Positions 42,288 to 51,291 of a stretch of DNA of 64,000 nucleotides are shown here, piece after piece. The DNA lies in assembly GCF_007556595.1 (NCBI RefSeq), contig NZ_VJNB01000003.1, positions 124,001 through 188,000 on the forward strand. Reading direction: 5' to 3'. Below the pieces are notes generated by a model that worked only from the letters and a program-made list of their open reading frames with translations, had not been told where the DNA came from and ran no database searches. The position numbers were made by a program, and so were the translations under genes. The stretch is from Tepidimonas alkaliphilus. GTDB lineage: Bacteria; Pseudomonadota; Gammaproteobacteria; Burkholderiales; Burkholderiaceae_C. Numbering within the stretch: the stretch's first letter is position 1; every line of letters starts with the position of its first letter.

Positions 42288-43517
42288 ATGGCTTTGTCGA
42301 TGATCTCCTCTGCAGCCGATGCGTCAACTACGCCCGCCCCTTGGCGTCAGGACGCCACCGTGATCGGGCTCGTGGGGCTGGCGCACGCAACGTCGCACTT
42401 CTCGCACCTGCTGCTGGCGCCGCTGTTTCCGATCTTCATGCGCGAGTTCGGCCTGAGCTATTCGCAGGTCGGGCTGTTGACCAGCGTCTTCTTCGTCATC
42501 TCCGGCGTCGGGCAGGCGCTGTCGGGTTTTCTGGTGGACCGCGTGGGGGCGCGCCCGGTGCTGTTTGCGGCGATCGCCTGCTTCATCGGCTCGGCGCTGG
42601 CGGCGGCCACCGCGCAGGGCTGGTGGGGGCTGCTGCTGGCGGCGGCGCTGGCCGGCGTCGGCAACGCGCCGTTTCACCCGGTGGATTTTTCGATCCTGAA
42701 CCAGCGCGTCTCGGCGCCGCGGCTCGGCTACGCGTTCAGCGTGCACGGGCTGACCGGCAACCTCGGCTGGGCGCTGGCGCCGGTGTTCCTGGTCGGCATC
42801 GCCACCTGGGACGACTGGCGCAGCGCCTACTGGGCCGCCATCGCGGTCTATGCCGCGGTGCTGGCGCTGCTGTGGTCGCAGCGCGAGCATCTGGCCACGC
42901 GCGTGGTGCGCCGGCCGGCCGGCCAGACGGCGGCGGATGACCTGGCCTTCCTGCGGCTGCCGGTGGTGTGGGGGTGCTTCGGCTTCTTCCTGCTGTCCAC
43001 GATGACGCTGGCGGTGGTGCAGACCTACGCCAGCTCGATCCTGCAGGCGGTGCATGCGGTACCGCTGGCCACCGCGACGCTGACGGTGACGGCCTACATG
43101 CTGGCCGGCGCGCTCGGCATGCTGCTGGGCGGCTGGGTGGCGGCGCGCGTGGCGGCGGTGGATCGCGTGGTGGCGCTGACGATGGCGGCCGGCGCCGCGC
43201 TGATGCTGCTGGCGGCCACCGGCTGGCTCGGCGGCTTCGGCACGATGGCGGCGCTGGCGGTGACGGGGTTGGCGATCGGCATCGGCGGCCCCAGCCGCGA
43301 CCTGCTGATCCGCCGCGCCACGCCGGCCGGCGCCACCGGGCGCGTGTATGGCACGGTCTATTCGGGGCTGGACACCGGCTTTGCGCTGGCGCCGCTGGTG
43401 TTCGGCGTGCTGATGGATCACGGCTGGTACGCGGCGACGCTGGCCGGCGGGGCGGTGACGCTGTTGCTGGCCACCGGCGCGGCGCTGGCAGTGGGCGGGC
43501 GCACGCGGCCACACTGA
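42288..43517 (+). CDS. MFS transporter (fosmidomycin-resistance-like)
   Basis: 409-residue major-facilitator protein with 12 predicted helices. The first helix contains GLVGLAHATSHFSHLLLAPL, and the loop 2-3 motif is GFLVDRVGARPVLFAA. The organisation recalls the Fsr-like drug-efflux group, but the substrate is unknown. TAGCAT at 42276-42281 ends only six bases before the ATG and no Shine-Dalgarno is seen, so a leaderless or near-leaderless message is possible. Confidence 0.85.
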   Translation: MALSMISSAADASTTPAPWRQDATVIGLVGLAHATSHFSHLLLAPLFPIFMREFGLSYSQVGLLTSVFFVISGVGQALSGFLVDRVGARPVLFAAIACFIGSALAAATAQGWWGLLLAAALAGVGNAPFHPVDFSILNQRVSAPRLGYAFSVHGLTGNLGWALAPVFLVGIATWDDWRSAYWAAIAVYAAVLALLWSQREHLATRVVRRPAGQTAADDLAFLRLPVVWGCFGFFLLSTMTLAVVQTYASSILQAVHAVPLATATLTVTAYMLAGALGMLLGGWVAARVAAVDRVVALTMAAGAALMLLAATGWLGGFGTMAALAVTGLAIGIGGPSRDLLIRRATPAGATGRVYGTVYSGLDTGFALAPLVFGVLMDHGWYAATLAGGAVTLLLATGAALAVGGRTRPH

Positions 43518-43530
43518 AGGCGCGGACCGT

Positions 43531-43555
43531 CCGGCGCGGCGGCCCACGGCGCCGG
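43531..43555. terminator. Hairpin between convergent MFS and rRNA methyltransferase genes
   Basis: CCGGCGC (43531-43537) pairs with GCGCCGG (43549-43555) around an 11-base loop, in the 43-base gap between two converging genes. Only three T residues follow on the plus strand, so termination would be weak. Confidence 0.35.
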
Positions 43556-43560
43556 CGGTT

Positions 43561-44523
43561 TCAGCCCGCCTTGCGCAGCCGGGCGAGGAAGAACGCGTCC
43601 GTCCAGCGGCTCGGCAGCACGCGCCGCGCCCGCTGCAGGTCGGGGTGCAGCGGCTGGCCGTCCCACGCCGCCAGGCCCGGCGCCGCCGGCAGCGGGCAGG
43701 GCCACGGCAGCGGCTCCACGGTGAGGTCGTCGCGCTCGCGCAGCAGGGCGTCGAGCACCAGCTCGTCTTCCTGCGGCGACAGCGAGCAGGTGCTGTAGAG
43801 CAGCACGCCGCCGGGCTTGAGCGCCTGCACGGCCGAGCGCAGCAGCCGCGCCTGCAGCGCGGCGCTCGCGCGCACCTTGCGCGGGCTCCAGTGCGCCCAC
43901 GAGGCCGGATCCAGCCGCGTGAACTGCGCCTCCGACGAGCACGGCGCGTCCAGCAGCACGCGGTCGAAGCGCTGCGGCACGAGCCGCCCGACCTGCGTGC
44001 CGTCCTTCAGATAGAGCTGGGCGCAGGTCACGCCGAGCCGCTGCAGATTGGCCTTGAGGCGGAAGAAGCGCGCGCGCACCGGCTCCACCGCGGCGATGCG
44101 CCCGCGGTTGGCCAGGCGGGCCGCGATCAGCGCGGTCTTGCCGCCCGGCGCGGCGGCCAGGTCGAGGATGTCCTCACCCGGTTGCGGGTCGAGCGCCCAC
44201 ACCGCCGCCTGGCTCGCCGCGCCTTGGATGTAGAGGGCACCCTGCTCGACGAGCGGGTGGCGCGTGAGCCGCTCGCGCGCCGCCGCCGGCACGCGCCAGA
44301 CGCCCTCGACCCCGGGCAGCGGCTCGGCCCCCAGCGCCGCCAGCGCCTCGGCGGCGTGGGCCAGGCTCACGCCCTGCAGCGGGTTGTGGCGCACCACCGC
44401 GTCCTTCGGCTCGGCGTAGCTGGCCTCCACCATCGCCCGGTGTTCGGGCGGGATCACCGCGTCCAGCAGCGCGGCGAAGGCGGCAGGCAGCGGCGGCAGC
44501 GCGTCCGGGTCTTGGCGGTCCAT
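43561..44523 (-). CDS. RsmB/NOP-family RNA (cytosine-5) methyltransferase
   Basis: 320-residue SAM-dependent m5C methyltransferase. The SAM-binding motif is in DILDLAAAPGGKTALIAARL; the two catalytic Cys motifs are LLDAPCSSEAQFTR and LYSTCSLSPQEDELV. The NusB-like N-terminal domain of classical RsmB is absent, so it belongs to the shorter family; the RNA target is unknown. ATG 44523 has GAGGAGG at about seven bases. It is the last gene of the nine-gene minus-strand array, 11 bases after the ABC-F gene. Confidence 0.88.
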   Translation of the reverse strand: MDRQDPDALPPLPAAFAALLDAVIPPEHRAMVEASYAEPKDAVVRHNPLQGVSLAHAAEALAALGAEPLPGVEGVWRVPAAARERLTRHPLVEQGALYIQGAASQAAVWALDPQPGEDILDLAAAPGGKTALIAARLANRGRIAAVEPVRARFFRLKANLQRLGVTCAQLYLKDGTQVGRLVPQRFDRVLLDAPCSSEAQFTRLDPASWAHWSPRKVRASAALQARLLRSAVQALKPGGVLLYSTCSLSPQEDELVLDALLRERDDLTVEPLPWPCPLPAAPGLAAWDGQPLHPDLQRARRVLPSRWTDAFFLARLRKAG

Positions 44524-44534
44524 CGCGCGCCTCC

Positions 44535-46544
44535 TCACGCGGGATCGGCCTCACGCTGCAGCGCCTCGATCGTCTCCACGAGCAGCAGCCAGCGTTCCTC
44601 GGCGGCGGCCAGTTCCGCCTCCAGCGCCTTCAGCCGCCGGCCCGCCTCGGCGATGGTGGCGCCGTCGCGCAAGCTGGCCAGCGTCTCCTGCAGCTCGGCC
44701 TGTTCGGCCTGCAGCGCCGCCATGCGCGCCTCCAGCGCCTGCTGCTCGCGCTGGTGCGGGCGCAGCCGCTCGGCCAGGCGCTGGCGCTGCTGCGCCTGCA
44801 GCCGGCGGCGTTCCTGCGGCGCCAGGGCCGGTTCGGCGGCGTGCGCGGCGGACGGGCGTGCACCGCCGGCGGGCCCGGAGTCGCTCTTGCGCGAGGCGGC
44901 CAGCGCCTCGCGCCGCTGGCGCGCCACCTCCTGCAGGTGGCGCTGGTAGTCGTCCAGGTCGCCGTCGAACGGCTGCAGCCGCCCTGCGGCCACCAGCCAG
45001 AACGTGTCGCAGACGCGGCGCAGCAGCGCGCGGTCGTGGCTGACCAGCAGCACGGTGCCGTCGAAGCCGGCCAGCGCCAGCGCCAGCGCCTCGCGCGTGG
45101 CCAGGTCGAGGTGGTTGGTCGGCTCGTCCAGCAGCAGCAGGTTGGGGCGCTGCCACACCAGCAGCGCCAGTACCAGGCGCGCCTTTTCGCCGCCGCTCAT
45201 CGTGCCGACCGGCTGCAGCGCCGCCTCGCCGCCGAACTGAAAGCCGCCGAGGAAGCTGCGCAGGTCCTGCTCGCGCACCGACTGCCCCGGCAACAGGGCG
45301 CCGGCGGCCTCGGTGTCGCGCGCCAGCCGCTGCAGGTGCTCCAGCGGCGTCTCGTCGGTGCGCAGCACCTCCAGCTCCTGCTGCGCGAAGTAGCCGATGC
45401 GCAGCCCGCGGCCCGGCTGCAGCCGCCCCTGCAGCGGCGGCAGCACGCCGGCCAGCGTCTTGACCAGCGTGGACTTGCCCTGGCCGTTGGCGCCGAGGAT
45501 GCCGATGCGCTGGCCCGGCAGCAGGCTGGCGCGCACGCCGTGCACGATCGGGCGCGCCTGCCCGCTGGCGGCGTCGCGGTAGCCGGCGGTGACGTCGTGC
45601 AGCACCAGCAGCGGGTTCGGCGGCGGGCCGGGTTCGGCGAACTCGAAGCTGAAGTCGGCCTCGGCCAGCACCGGCGCGACGCGCTCCATGCGCGCCAGCG
45701 CCTTTAAGCGGCTCTGCGCCTGGCGCGCCTTGGTGGCCTTGGCGCGGAAGCGTTCGACGAAGCGCTGCAGGTGGGCGATGCGCTCCTGCTGGCGTTCGAA
45801 GGCGGCCTGCTGCTGCGCCTGCTGCTGCGCGCGCTGCTCCTCGAAGGCGCTGTAGCCGCCGGCGTAGCGCGTCAGCCGTCCGCCTTCCAGGTGCAGCGTG
45901 ACGCGCGTGACGGCGTCCAGAAATTCGCGGTCGTGGCTGATGACGATCAGCGTGCCGGGGTAGCGTTGCAGCCAGCCCTCCAGCCACACCAGCGCGTCGA
46001 GGTCGAGGTGGTTGGTCGGCTCATCCAGCAACAGCAGGTCGCTCGGGCTCATCAGCGCGCGCGCCAGCTGCAGCCGCATGCGCCAGCCGCCGGAGAAAGC
46101 GCCGACCGGCTGCTCGAGTTCCGCCGGCGCAAAGCCCAGCCCCAGCAGCAGCGCCTGGGCGCGCGCCGGCGCGTCGTGCGCGCCGGCGTCGGCCAGCCGC
46201 GCGTGCGCCAGCGCGATCGCCTCGCCGTCGCCGGCGGCCTCGGCGCCGGCCAGCGCCGCGCGCGCCTCGACCAGCCGGGCATCGCCGTCCAGCACGAATG
46301 CGGTGGCCGGCTGCGCGCCATCCGGCATGTGCTGCGCCACGTGGGCGGTGCGCCAGCCGCGCGGGCGCTGCAGTTCGCCGGCGTCCTCGTGCAGCTCGCC
46401 GAGCAGCAGCGCGAACAGGCTGGACTTGCCGGCGCCGTTGCGGCCCACCAGGCCGATCTTCTCGCCGGCGTGCAGCGTGACGCTGGCGCGCTCCAGCACC
46501 ACCTTGGCGCCGCGGCGCAGCGTGACGTCGCGCAGCACGATCAT
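44535..46544 (-). CDS. ABC-F ATPase, YheS type
   Basis: 669-residue soluble tandem ATPase that acts on the ribosome E site, not in transport. First domain: GLVGRNGAGKSSLFALLLGE, signature FSGGWRMRLQLARAL, LLLLDEPTNHLD. Second domain: GILGANGQGKSTLVKTLAGV, signature MSGGEKARLVLALL, and a second DEPTNHLD. A charged linker lies between them, and a Gln/Arg/Glu-rich coiled coil of about 100 residues ends the protein. The opening MIVLRDVTLRRGAKVVLERA resembles E. coli YheS. It overlaps prmB by four bases. Confidence 0.9.
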   Translation of the reverse strand: MIVLRDVTLRRGAKVVLERASVTLHAGEKIGLVGRNGAGKSSLFALLLGELHEDAGELQRPRGWRTAHVAQHMPDGAQPATAFVLDGDARLVEARAALAGAEAAGDGEAIALAHARLADAGAHDAPARAQALLLGLGFAPAELEQPVGAFSGGWRMRLQLARALMSPSDLLLLDEPTNHLDLDALVWLEGWLQRYPGTLIVISHDREFLDAVTRVTLHLEGGRLTRYAGGYSAFEEQRAQQQAQQQAAFERQQERIAHLQRFVERFRAKATKARQAQSRLKALARMERVAPVLAEADFSFEFAEPGPPPNPLLVLHDVTAGYRDAASGQARPIVHGVRASLLPGQRIGILGANGQGKSTLVKTLAGVLPPLQGRLQPGRGLRIGYFAQQELEVLRTDETPLEHLQRLARDTEAAGALLPGQSVREQDLRSFLGGFQFGGEAALQPVGTMSGGEKARLVLALLVWQRPNLLLLDEPTNHLDLATREALALALAGFDGTVLLVSHDRALLRRVCDTFWLVAAGRLQPFDGDLDDYQRHLQEVARQRREALAASRKSDSGPAGGARPSAAHAAEPALAPQERRRLQAQQRQRLAERLRPHQREQQALEARMAALQAEQAELQETLASLRDGATIAEAGRRLKALEAELAAAEERWLLLVETIEALQREADPA

Positions 46545-47491
46545 GGCGCGCCCCGCTTCGGGTCGGGCGGCAGGTCGGCGCGCGCGGCCTGCAGCGCCGC
46601 GCGGGTGACGAGCAGCACCGCATCCGGCCCCGCGCTGGTGTGCAGCCACTCCACCGCCAGCGTCGGAAACGCCGCCTCGAAGTGCGCGCGCTCGTGGCCG
46701 ATCTCCAGCACCAGCACGGCGTCTTCCTCCATGTGGTCGGCGGCGCGCGCCAGCAGGTGGCGCACGAAGTCCATGCCGTCGTCCCCGCCGTCCAGCGCCA
46801 GCGCCGGCTCGGCGCGGTATTCCGGCGGCAGCGCCGCCATGCTGGCGCGGTTGACGTAGGGCGGATTGCACAGGATCAGGTCCCAGCGCCCTTCCAGCCC
46901 GCACCAGCCGTCGGCCTGCCGCAGCCGGATGCGGTCCTGCAGCCCGTGGCGCGCCACGTTGCGCGCCGCCACCTCCAGCGCCTCGGCGCTGATGTCGGTG
47001 GCGTCCACCGTGACGTCGGGCCAGGCCAGCGCCGCCAGCACCGCCAGCGACCCGTTGCCGGTGCACAGGTCCAGCGCGCGCCGCGTGTGCGCGCCCAGCC
47101 ACGGGTCGATCGCGTCGGCCTGCGGCGCCGCGGCGATGATCTCGGCGATCAGGCTGCGCGGCACGATCACGCGCTCATCGACGAAGAACGGCACGCCCTG
47201 CAGCCACGCCTCGCCAGTCAGGTAGGCGGCGGGCTTGCGCGTGCGGATGCGTTCTTCGATCAGCGCGCGCACCGTGGCGGCCTCGGTCTCCGTCACCGCA
47301 CGCGCGCCTTCGGCGCTGAGATCCAGATCCAGCGGCAGCCCGAGCCGCCACAGCACCAGCCACGCGGCCTCGTCGCGCGCGCAAGTCGTACCGTGGCCGA
47401 AGCTGACGCCGGCCTCGGCTAGGCGCCGCTCGGCTTCGGCCACCAAGTCGCCCAAGGTCGGGCCCAACGGCGAAGATCGATCGGCGGTCAT
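46541..47491 (-). CDS. prmB: PrmB, ribosomal protein L3 N5-glutamine methyltransferase
   Basis: Methylates the side chain of a Gln in ribosomal protein L3. The 316-residue product has an N-terminal helical domain, the substrate loop VPFFVDERVIVPRSLIAEII, SAM-binding ALDLCTGNGSLAVLAAL and the catalytic NPPY in LILCNPPYVNRAS. VPRSLIAEII and the overall length favour PrmB over PrmC. It overlaps both neighbours by four bases, linking translation of prmB with the L,D-transpeptidase-like gene upstream and the ABC-F gene downstream. Confidence 0.92.
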   Translation of the reverse strand: MTADRSSPLGPTLGDLVAEAERRLAEAGVSFGHGTTCARDEAAWLVLWRLGLPLDLDLSAEGARAVTETEAATVRALIEERIRTRKPAAYLTGEAWLQGVPFFVDERVIVPRSLIAEIIAAAPQADAIDPWLGAHTRRALDLCTGNGSLAVLAALAWPDVTVDATDISAEALEVAARNVARHGLQDRIRLRQADGWCGLEGRWDLILCNPPYVNRASMAALPPEYRAEPALALDGGDDGMDFVRHLLARAADHMEEDAVLVLEIGHERAHFEAAFPTLAVEWLHTSAGPDAVLLVTRAALQAARADLPPDPKRGAP

Positions 47492-49065
47492 CGCGTGCGC
47501 TCCTCCACGATCAGCCAGCGCGAGCCTTCGCGCTGCAACACCAGGGTCTTGCGCACGCGCAGCTCGCGCTGGCCATCGGCACGGTAGCGCTGGATGAAGG
47601 TCACGCTGGCGCGCTGGCCGTCCAGGCGCACCCGCGGCTGCAACACTTCCACCTCGATGCGGCGCTTGTCTTCGATGCGTTGACGCCGTTGCGCTTCCCA
47701 AGCGGCGCGGCTCAGACCTGCTTCGGGTTGAAAGCGCGGATGGTAGTGCGCCAAGTAAGCTTTGACGTCGCGCGCGCTCCAGGCGCGGGCCCAGGACTGC
47801 ACGGCTTGCAGCACGGGGCGCATCTCGGCGTTAGGGTTGGCGGACGCCTCCTCGGCGCCTTCTTCGCGGTGGCGCGCCGCTGGGGCAGCCGCCTGCACCG
47901 TCTCAGCAGGCCGCGCTGGCAGGGCGCCGGCGACGTGCTGCAAGCCGTCTTCGGCTTCGCGCAAAAACCAAGTGTGGCGCGCACCGTCGGGGGCGTCGGG
48001 ACGGTATTCCACGCGCCAATACCGCTGGCCGTCGCGTTCGATCCAGCGTTGCACGCCGAGCCGGGTAAGGTCAAGGTCTTGACCGAGACGCTGGCGTGCC
48101 CACATCTGGATCAGCGCCAGTGCTTCGTCGCGCTCACGCTGGTGTTGGCCGGGCGGCAACCACTGCACGGAAGGCACGACCAGAACCGGGCTGTCGATGG
48201 CGTCGCGCAGCTCTATCAGCTGACGCATGTCCGGGTTGGCCAGCACAATGCAACCTTCGGAGGCCAGCGGATCGCGGGTATAGGTATCCGGCGGGCTGCC
48301 GTGCAACCAGATGCCGCTGCCGGTGCGTCCCAGCAGCCGATCGACGGGGTTGGGGTAGTCCAGCACCAGCGCGCCCGCGCCGTAAAACGCCGGCAACTCT
48401 TCAGCTGGACGTCGGCCAGTGATCCGATAGACCCCCAGCGGCGTTTTGTTGTCGCCTTCCACTTGTTTGCCGACCCCCGCTTTGCCGACCGAAATGTAAA
48501 AGCTGGACACCAGCTTGGGCGGGCCGTCGTCCTCAGGACGCTGAAACCAATACAGGCGCAAGGTGCTGGCATCCACCACGAATGCATGCCGGCTTTGGGG
48601 CGAGAACGTCACCAAGCCCGCAGGCCAAGCCGCCTCTGAGGGTAGATGATCCGGTGCGCGCAGACGCCGCTGCCATTCGTCGGCCAGCGCCTGCAGCGCG
48701 GGATCGCTGGGCTGCGCCGTGAGCTGGGAGCCAAGACCGGCGCGCACGCGTCGCACATCGGCCAGCAGCGCGTGCGCCAGCTTGAAGTGCGGCTCGCGCG
48801 CCACCAGCTCCATCAACAAGGACTCCGCCTGGCCAAGCTGCCCGTCCAACAACGCTTGGGATGCGGCCAGCAAGGCGCGTTCCGGTTCGGACAACAAGGC
48901 TGCGCCCGCCGGTGGCGGCGAGATCCCTGACGGCGTATCGGCTGCTGCGCGCGGCAATCCGCCGCCGCGGCCGTCTCGGGCGCTTAGCCACCACCAGGTG
49001 GCGGCGGGGATGGACAACAAAACCACTGCGGCGGCGCTAAGCCGCCACAGAGCCAAGGTTCGCAT
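47488..49065 (-). CDS. YkuD (L,D-transpeptidase/carboxypeptidase) protein with C-terminal NTF2-like domain
   Basis: 525-residue envelope protein. A membrane anchor (about 8-28) is followed by a helical TPR-like region (60-135) and a YkuD catalytic domain (about 158-300). The active site is HGS at 255-257 and SEGC with nucleophile Cys272. The usual Arg after Cys in SHGCxR is replaced (GCIVL). A second linker leads to an NTF2/SnoaL-like domain (about 415-525: SWARAWSARDVKAYLAHYHP). YkuD plus NTF2 is the layout of Helicobacter Csd6 and Campylobacter Pgp2, which trim peptidoglycan tetrapeptides. The same NTF2-like domain ends the TPR protein 11 bases upstream. It overlaps prmB. Confidence 0.87.
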   Translation of the reverse strand: MRTLALWRLSAAAVVLLSIPAATWWWLSARDGRGGGLPRAAADTPSGISPPPAGAALLSEPERALLAASQALLDGQLGQAESLLMELVAREPHFKLAHALLADVRRVRAGLGSQLTAQPSDPALQALADEWQRRLRAPDHLPSEAAWPAGLVTFSPQSRHAFVVDASTLRLYWFQRPEDDGPPKLVSSFYISVGKAGVGKQVEGDNKTPLGVYRITGRRPAEELPAFYGAGALVLDYPNPVDRLLGRTGSGIWLHGSPPDTYTRDPLASEGCIVLANPDMRQLIELRDAIDSPVLVVPSVQWLPPGQHQRERDEALALIQMWARQRLGQDLDLTRLGVQRWIERDGQRYWRVEYRPDAPDGARHTWFLREAEDGLQHVAGALPARPAETVQAAAPAARHREEGAEEASANPNAEMRPVLQAVQSWARAWSARDVKAYLAHYHPRFQPEAGLSRAAWEAQRRQRIEDKRRIEVEVLQPRVRLDGQRASVTFIQRYRADGQRELRVRKTLVLQREGSRWLIVEERTR

Positions 49066-49076
49066 GGGGCTGCAGT

Positions 49077-50072
49077 TTAAAGGGTGCGCTCGCTGGCAAT
49101 CAGCCAGCGCCCCCCTTGCTGCGTCAGCACCAGCTCCTTGCGGGTGCGGTTATCCAGCGAATCCGACCGATATTGCTGCACGAAGCGCACGGCCACCGAG
49201 CCATCGTTGCGCGGCTGAATTTGCACATCCGACAGCTCCACCTCGATGCGCTTGCGCGGCACGATGCGCGCGGTGCGTTCGTTGACCCACTGCTCGTGGC
49301 TCATGCCGTTTTTGGGCGTGTAGCGCGGCACGTAGCTTTCGACGTAGGCTTGGATGTCGCGCGCGCTCCAGGCGCGACGCCATTGCTCCAAGGCTTCGCG
49401 CACGGCCTGTTCCACATTGTCGCCAGAGGTTGGCGACGTGGGTTTGGCCGTCGGCGCCGGAGCCGGTGTCGGCGGGTTGGCGGCAGGCGCAGCCGCGGCG
49501 GACGAGCCAGAGGCCGAAGCGGGAGCGGCGGCCGCCGCCGGGGCCGTCGCCGCAGGCGTCAGCGCCACCACCTGGTTGATCAAGCGCAGCTTGGGCTGCA
49601 GCTCTTTTTTCGGTTGCAGGTTAAGCGCCCGCGCATAGGATTGGCTGGCCAGCTTGGCGTAGATGTCGCCCAGGTTTTCGTAAGCCGTGGCGTAGCTAGG
49701 GTTGGTCTTGATGGCCATTTCCAGCACCGCGCGGGCTTTGTCAAAGTCGCCATCGGCAGCGTAGAGCACCGCCAGGTTGTTGTAAGGCTCGGGCAGCTGG
49801 GGATGATCGACAATGAGGTTTTGGAAAATCGTGCGGGCGTCCTTGCTGCGGCCGGTTTCGGCCAGGATGACCCCCTTGAGCAGCAACAACTGCGGATCTT
49901 TGGGGTTGGCGGCCAATTGCTCTTCCAGCATGGAGAGGGCCTGCGTGCTTTTGCCGCTGCGATAGGCGGCCAGCGCCGCCTCAGGGGTCGAGGCCCATGC
50001 GCTTGCCCAAGCGCACGCCGCGCCGAGGGCCAGGCAGGACAGTTTCCAGGCTCGGGTTACCGACAACATCAT
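49077..50072 (-). CDS. Exported TPR protein with NTF2-like C-terminal domain
   Basis: 331-residue protein with a signal peptide (MMLSVTRAWKLSCLALGAAC and onward, ending SAWA) and several TPR units (about 30-165, for example YNNLAVLYAADGDFDKARAV). An Ala/Pro linker follows, then an NTF2/SnoaL-like domain (about 215-331, REALEQWRRAWSARDIQAYV). That last domain closely matches the C-terminus of the neighbouring YkuD protein, including WLIxxERT at the end. It starts 22 bases after dapE; no clear ribosome site is seen. A scaffold or partner role in peptidoglycan remodelling is an inference from the shared domain and position. Confidence 0.85.
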   Translation of the reverse strand: MMLSVTRAWKLSCLALGAACAWASAWASTPEAALAAYRSGKSTQALSMLEEQLAANPKDPQLLLLKGVILAETGRSKDARTIFQNLIVDHPQLPEPYNNLAVLYAADGDFDKARAVLEMAIKTNPSYATAYENLGDIYAKLASQSYARALNLQPKKELQPKLRLINQVVALTPAATAPAAAAAPASASGSSAAAAPAANPPTPAPAPTAKPTSPTSGDNVEQAVREALEQWRRAWSARDIQAYVESYVPRYTPKNGMSHEQWVNERTARIVPRKRIEVELSDVQIQPRNDGSVAVRFVQQYRSDSLDNRTRKELVLTQQGGRWLIASERTL

Positions 50073-50094
50073 GGAGCGTTCGATCGCGAAATGA

Positions 50095-51261
50095 TCAGGC
50101 GGTCTGGGACAGCCGCTGCAGGGTGCGATGATACACAAGTGTCAAAGTTTCCAGATCGGCCAGCGCGACGTGCTCATCGACCTTGTGGATCGACGCATTC
50201 GGGGGGCCTAGCTCCACCACTTGCGGGCAAAGGGCGGCGATGAAGCGCCCGTCGCTGGTGCCGCCCGAGGTGGACAGCTCTGGGGTCAGCCCGGTGACAT
50301 CCTGAACGGCTGCGGTGACCGCCTCCACCAGCGTGCCACGGGGGGTTAGAAACGGCAAACCACCCACCGTCCACGTGAGGTCGTAGTCCTCGCCAGGCCG
50401 CAAGCCGTGGCGGTGCAGCACGCTCTCGAAGCGCGCCTGCAGCCCGGCTGCCGTGGAGGCGGTGCCGAACCGAAAGTTGAAGTCCAGCGTGACGCTGCCG
50501 GGGATGACGTTGCTGGCGCCGGTGCCGCCGTGGATGTTGCTGACCTGCCAGCTGGTGGGCTGGAAGTGTTCGTTGCCGTCGTCCCAGCGAGTGGCCGCCC
50601 ATTCCGCCAGCGCGGGCGCCAGCAGGTGGATCGGGTTGCGCGCCAGGTGCGGGTAGGCGATGTGGCCCTGGATGCCCCTGACCGTGAGCCGTCCGCTCAT
50701 CGTGCCACGGCGGCCGTTCTTGATCATGTCGCCGGTGCGCTGCACGCTGGTGGGCTCGCCGACGATGCACCAGTCCAGCCGCTGGCCGCGCTGGCGCAGC
50801 AGCTCGCACACCGCCGCAGTGCCGTCGCGGGCCGGCCCTTCCTCGTCGCTGGTGAGCAGGAAAGCCAGCGCCAGCGGCGCGTCGGTCTGCTCGGCCACAA
50901 AGCGTTCCACCGCCACCACCATGGCCGCCAGCGAGCCTTTCATGTCGGCTGCTCCGCGGCCCCACAAGCAGCCATCCCGCACCACGGGCTCAAAAGGGTC
51001 GCTGCGCCAGCGCTCGCGCGGCCCCGGCGGCACCACATCGGTGTGACCGGCCAGCACCAGCACTGGCGCCTGGGGCGTGGGCCCCGGGCGCAGCGCCCAC
51101 AAGTTGGTGACGCGAAAATCCGCCGGGCCGCGCTCGATGGTTTCGCAGACAAAGCCCAGCGCGCGCAATCGCTCGGCCAGCAAAGCTTGGCAGCCCGCAT
51201 CGTCGGGCGTGATCGAGGGGCGGCGCATCAGCGCTTGCGCCAATTCCAAAGTGGCCGTCAT
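50095..51261 (-). CDS. dapE: DapE, succinyl-diaminopimelate desuccinylase
   Basis: Zinc hydrolase of the succinylase branch of diaminopimelate/lysine synthesis. The 388-residue product is an M20-family protein with metal-binding segments [31 protein letters not shown] and [15 protein letters not shown], and the dimerisation domain [16 protein letters not shown]. The C-terminal segment is [17 protein letters not shown]. It belongs to the same array as dapC and dapD, separated from dapD by the pilU-type gene. Confidence 0.96.
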   Translation of the reverse strand: MTATLELAQALMRRPSITPDDAGCQALLAERLRALGFVCETIERGPADFRVTNLWALRPGPTPQAPVLVLAGHTDVVPPGPRERWRSDPFEPVVRDGCLWGRGAADMKGSLAAMVVAVERFVAEQTDAPLALAFLLTSDEEGPARDGTAAVCELLRQRGQRLDWCIVGEPTSVQRTGDMIKNGRRGTMSGRLTVRGIQGHIAYPHLARNPIHLLAPALAEWAATRWDDGNEHFQPTSWQVSNIHGGTGASNVIPGSVTLDFNFRFGTASTAAGLQARFESVLHRHGLRPGEDYDLTWTVGGLPFLTPRGTLVEAVTAAVQDVTGLTPELSTSGGTSDGRFIAALCPQVVELGPPNASIHKVDEHVALADLETLTLVYHRTLQRLSQTA

Positions 51262-51291
51262 CGGATGCTCGTCCAGATGAGCCCGGCAGGC

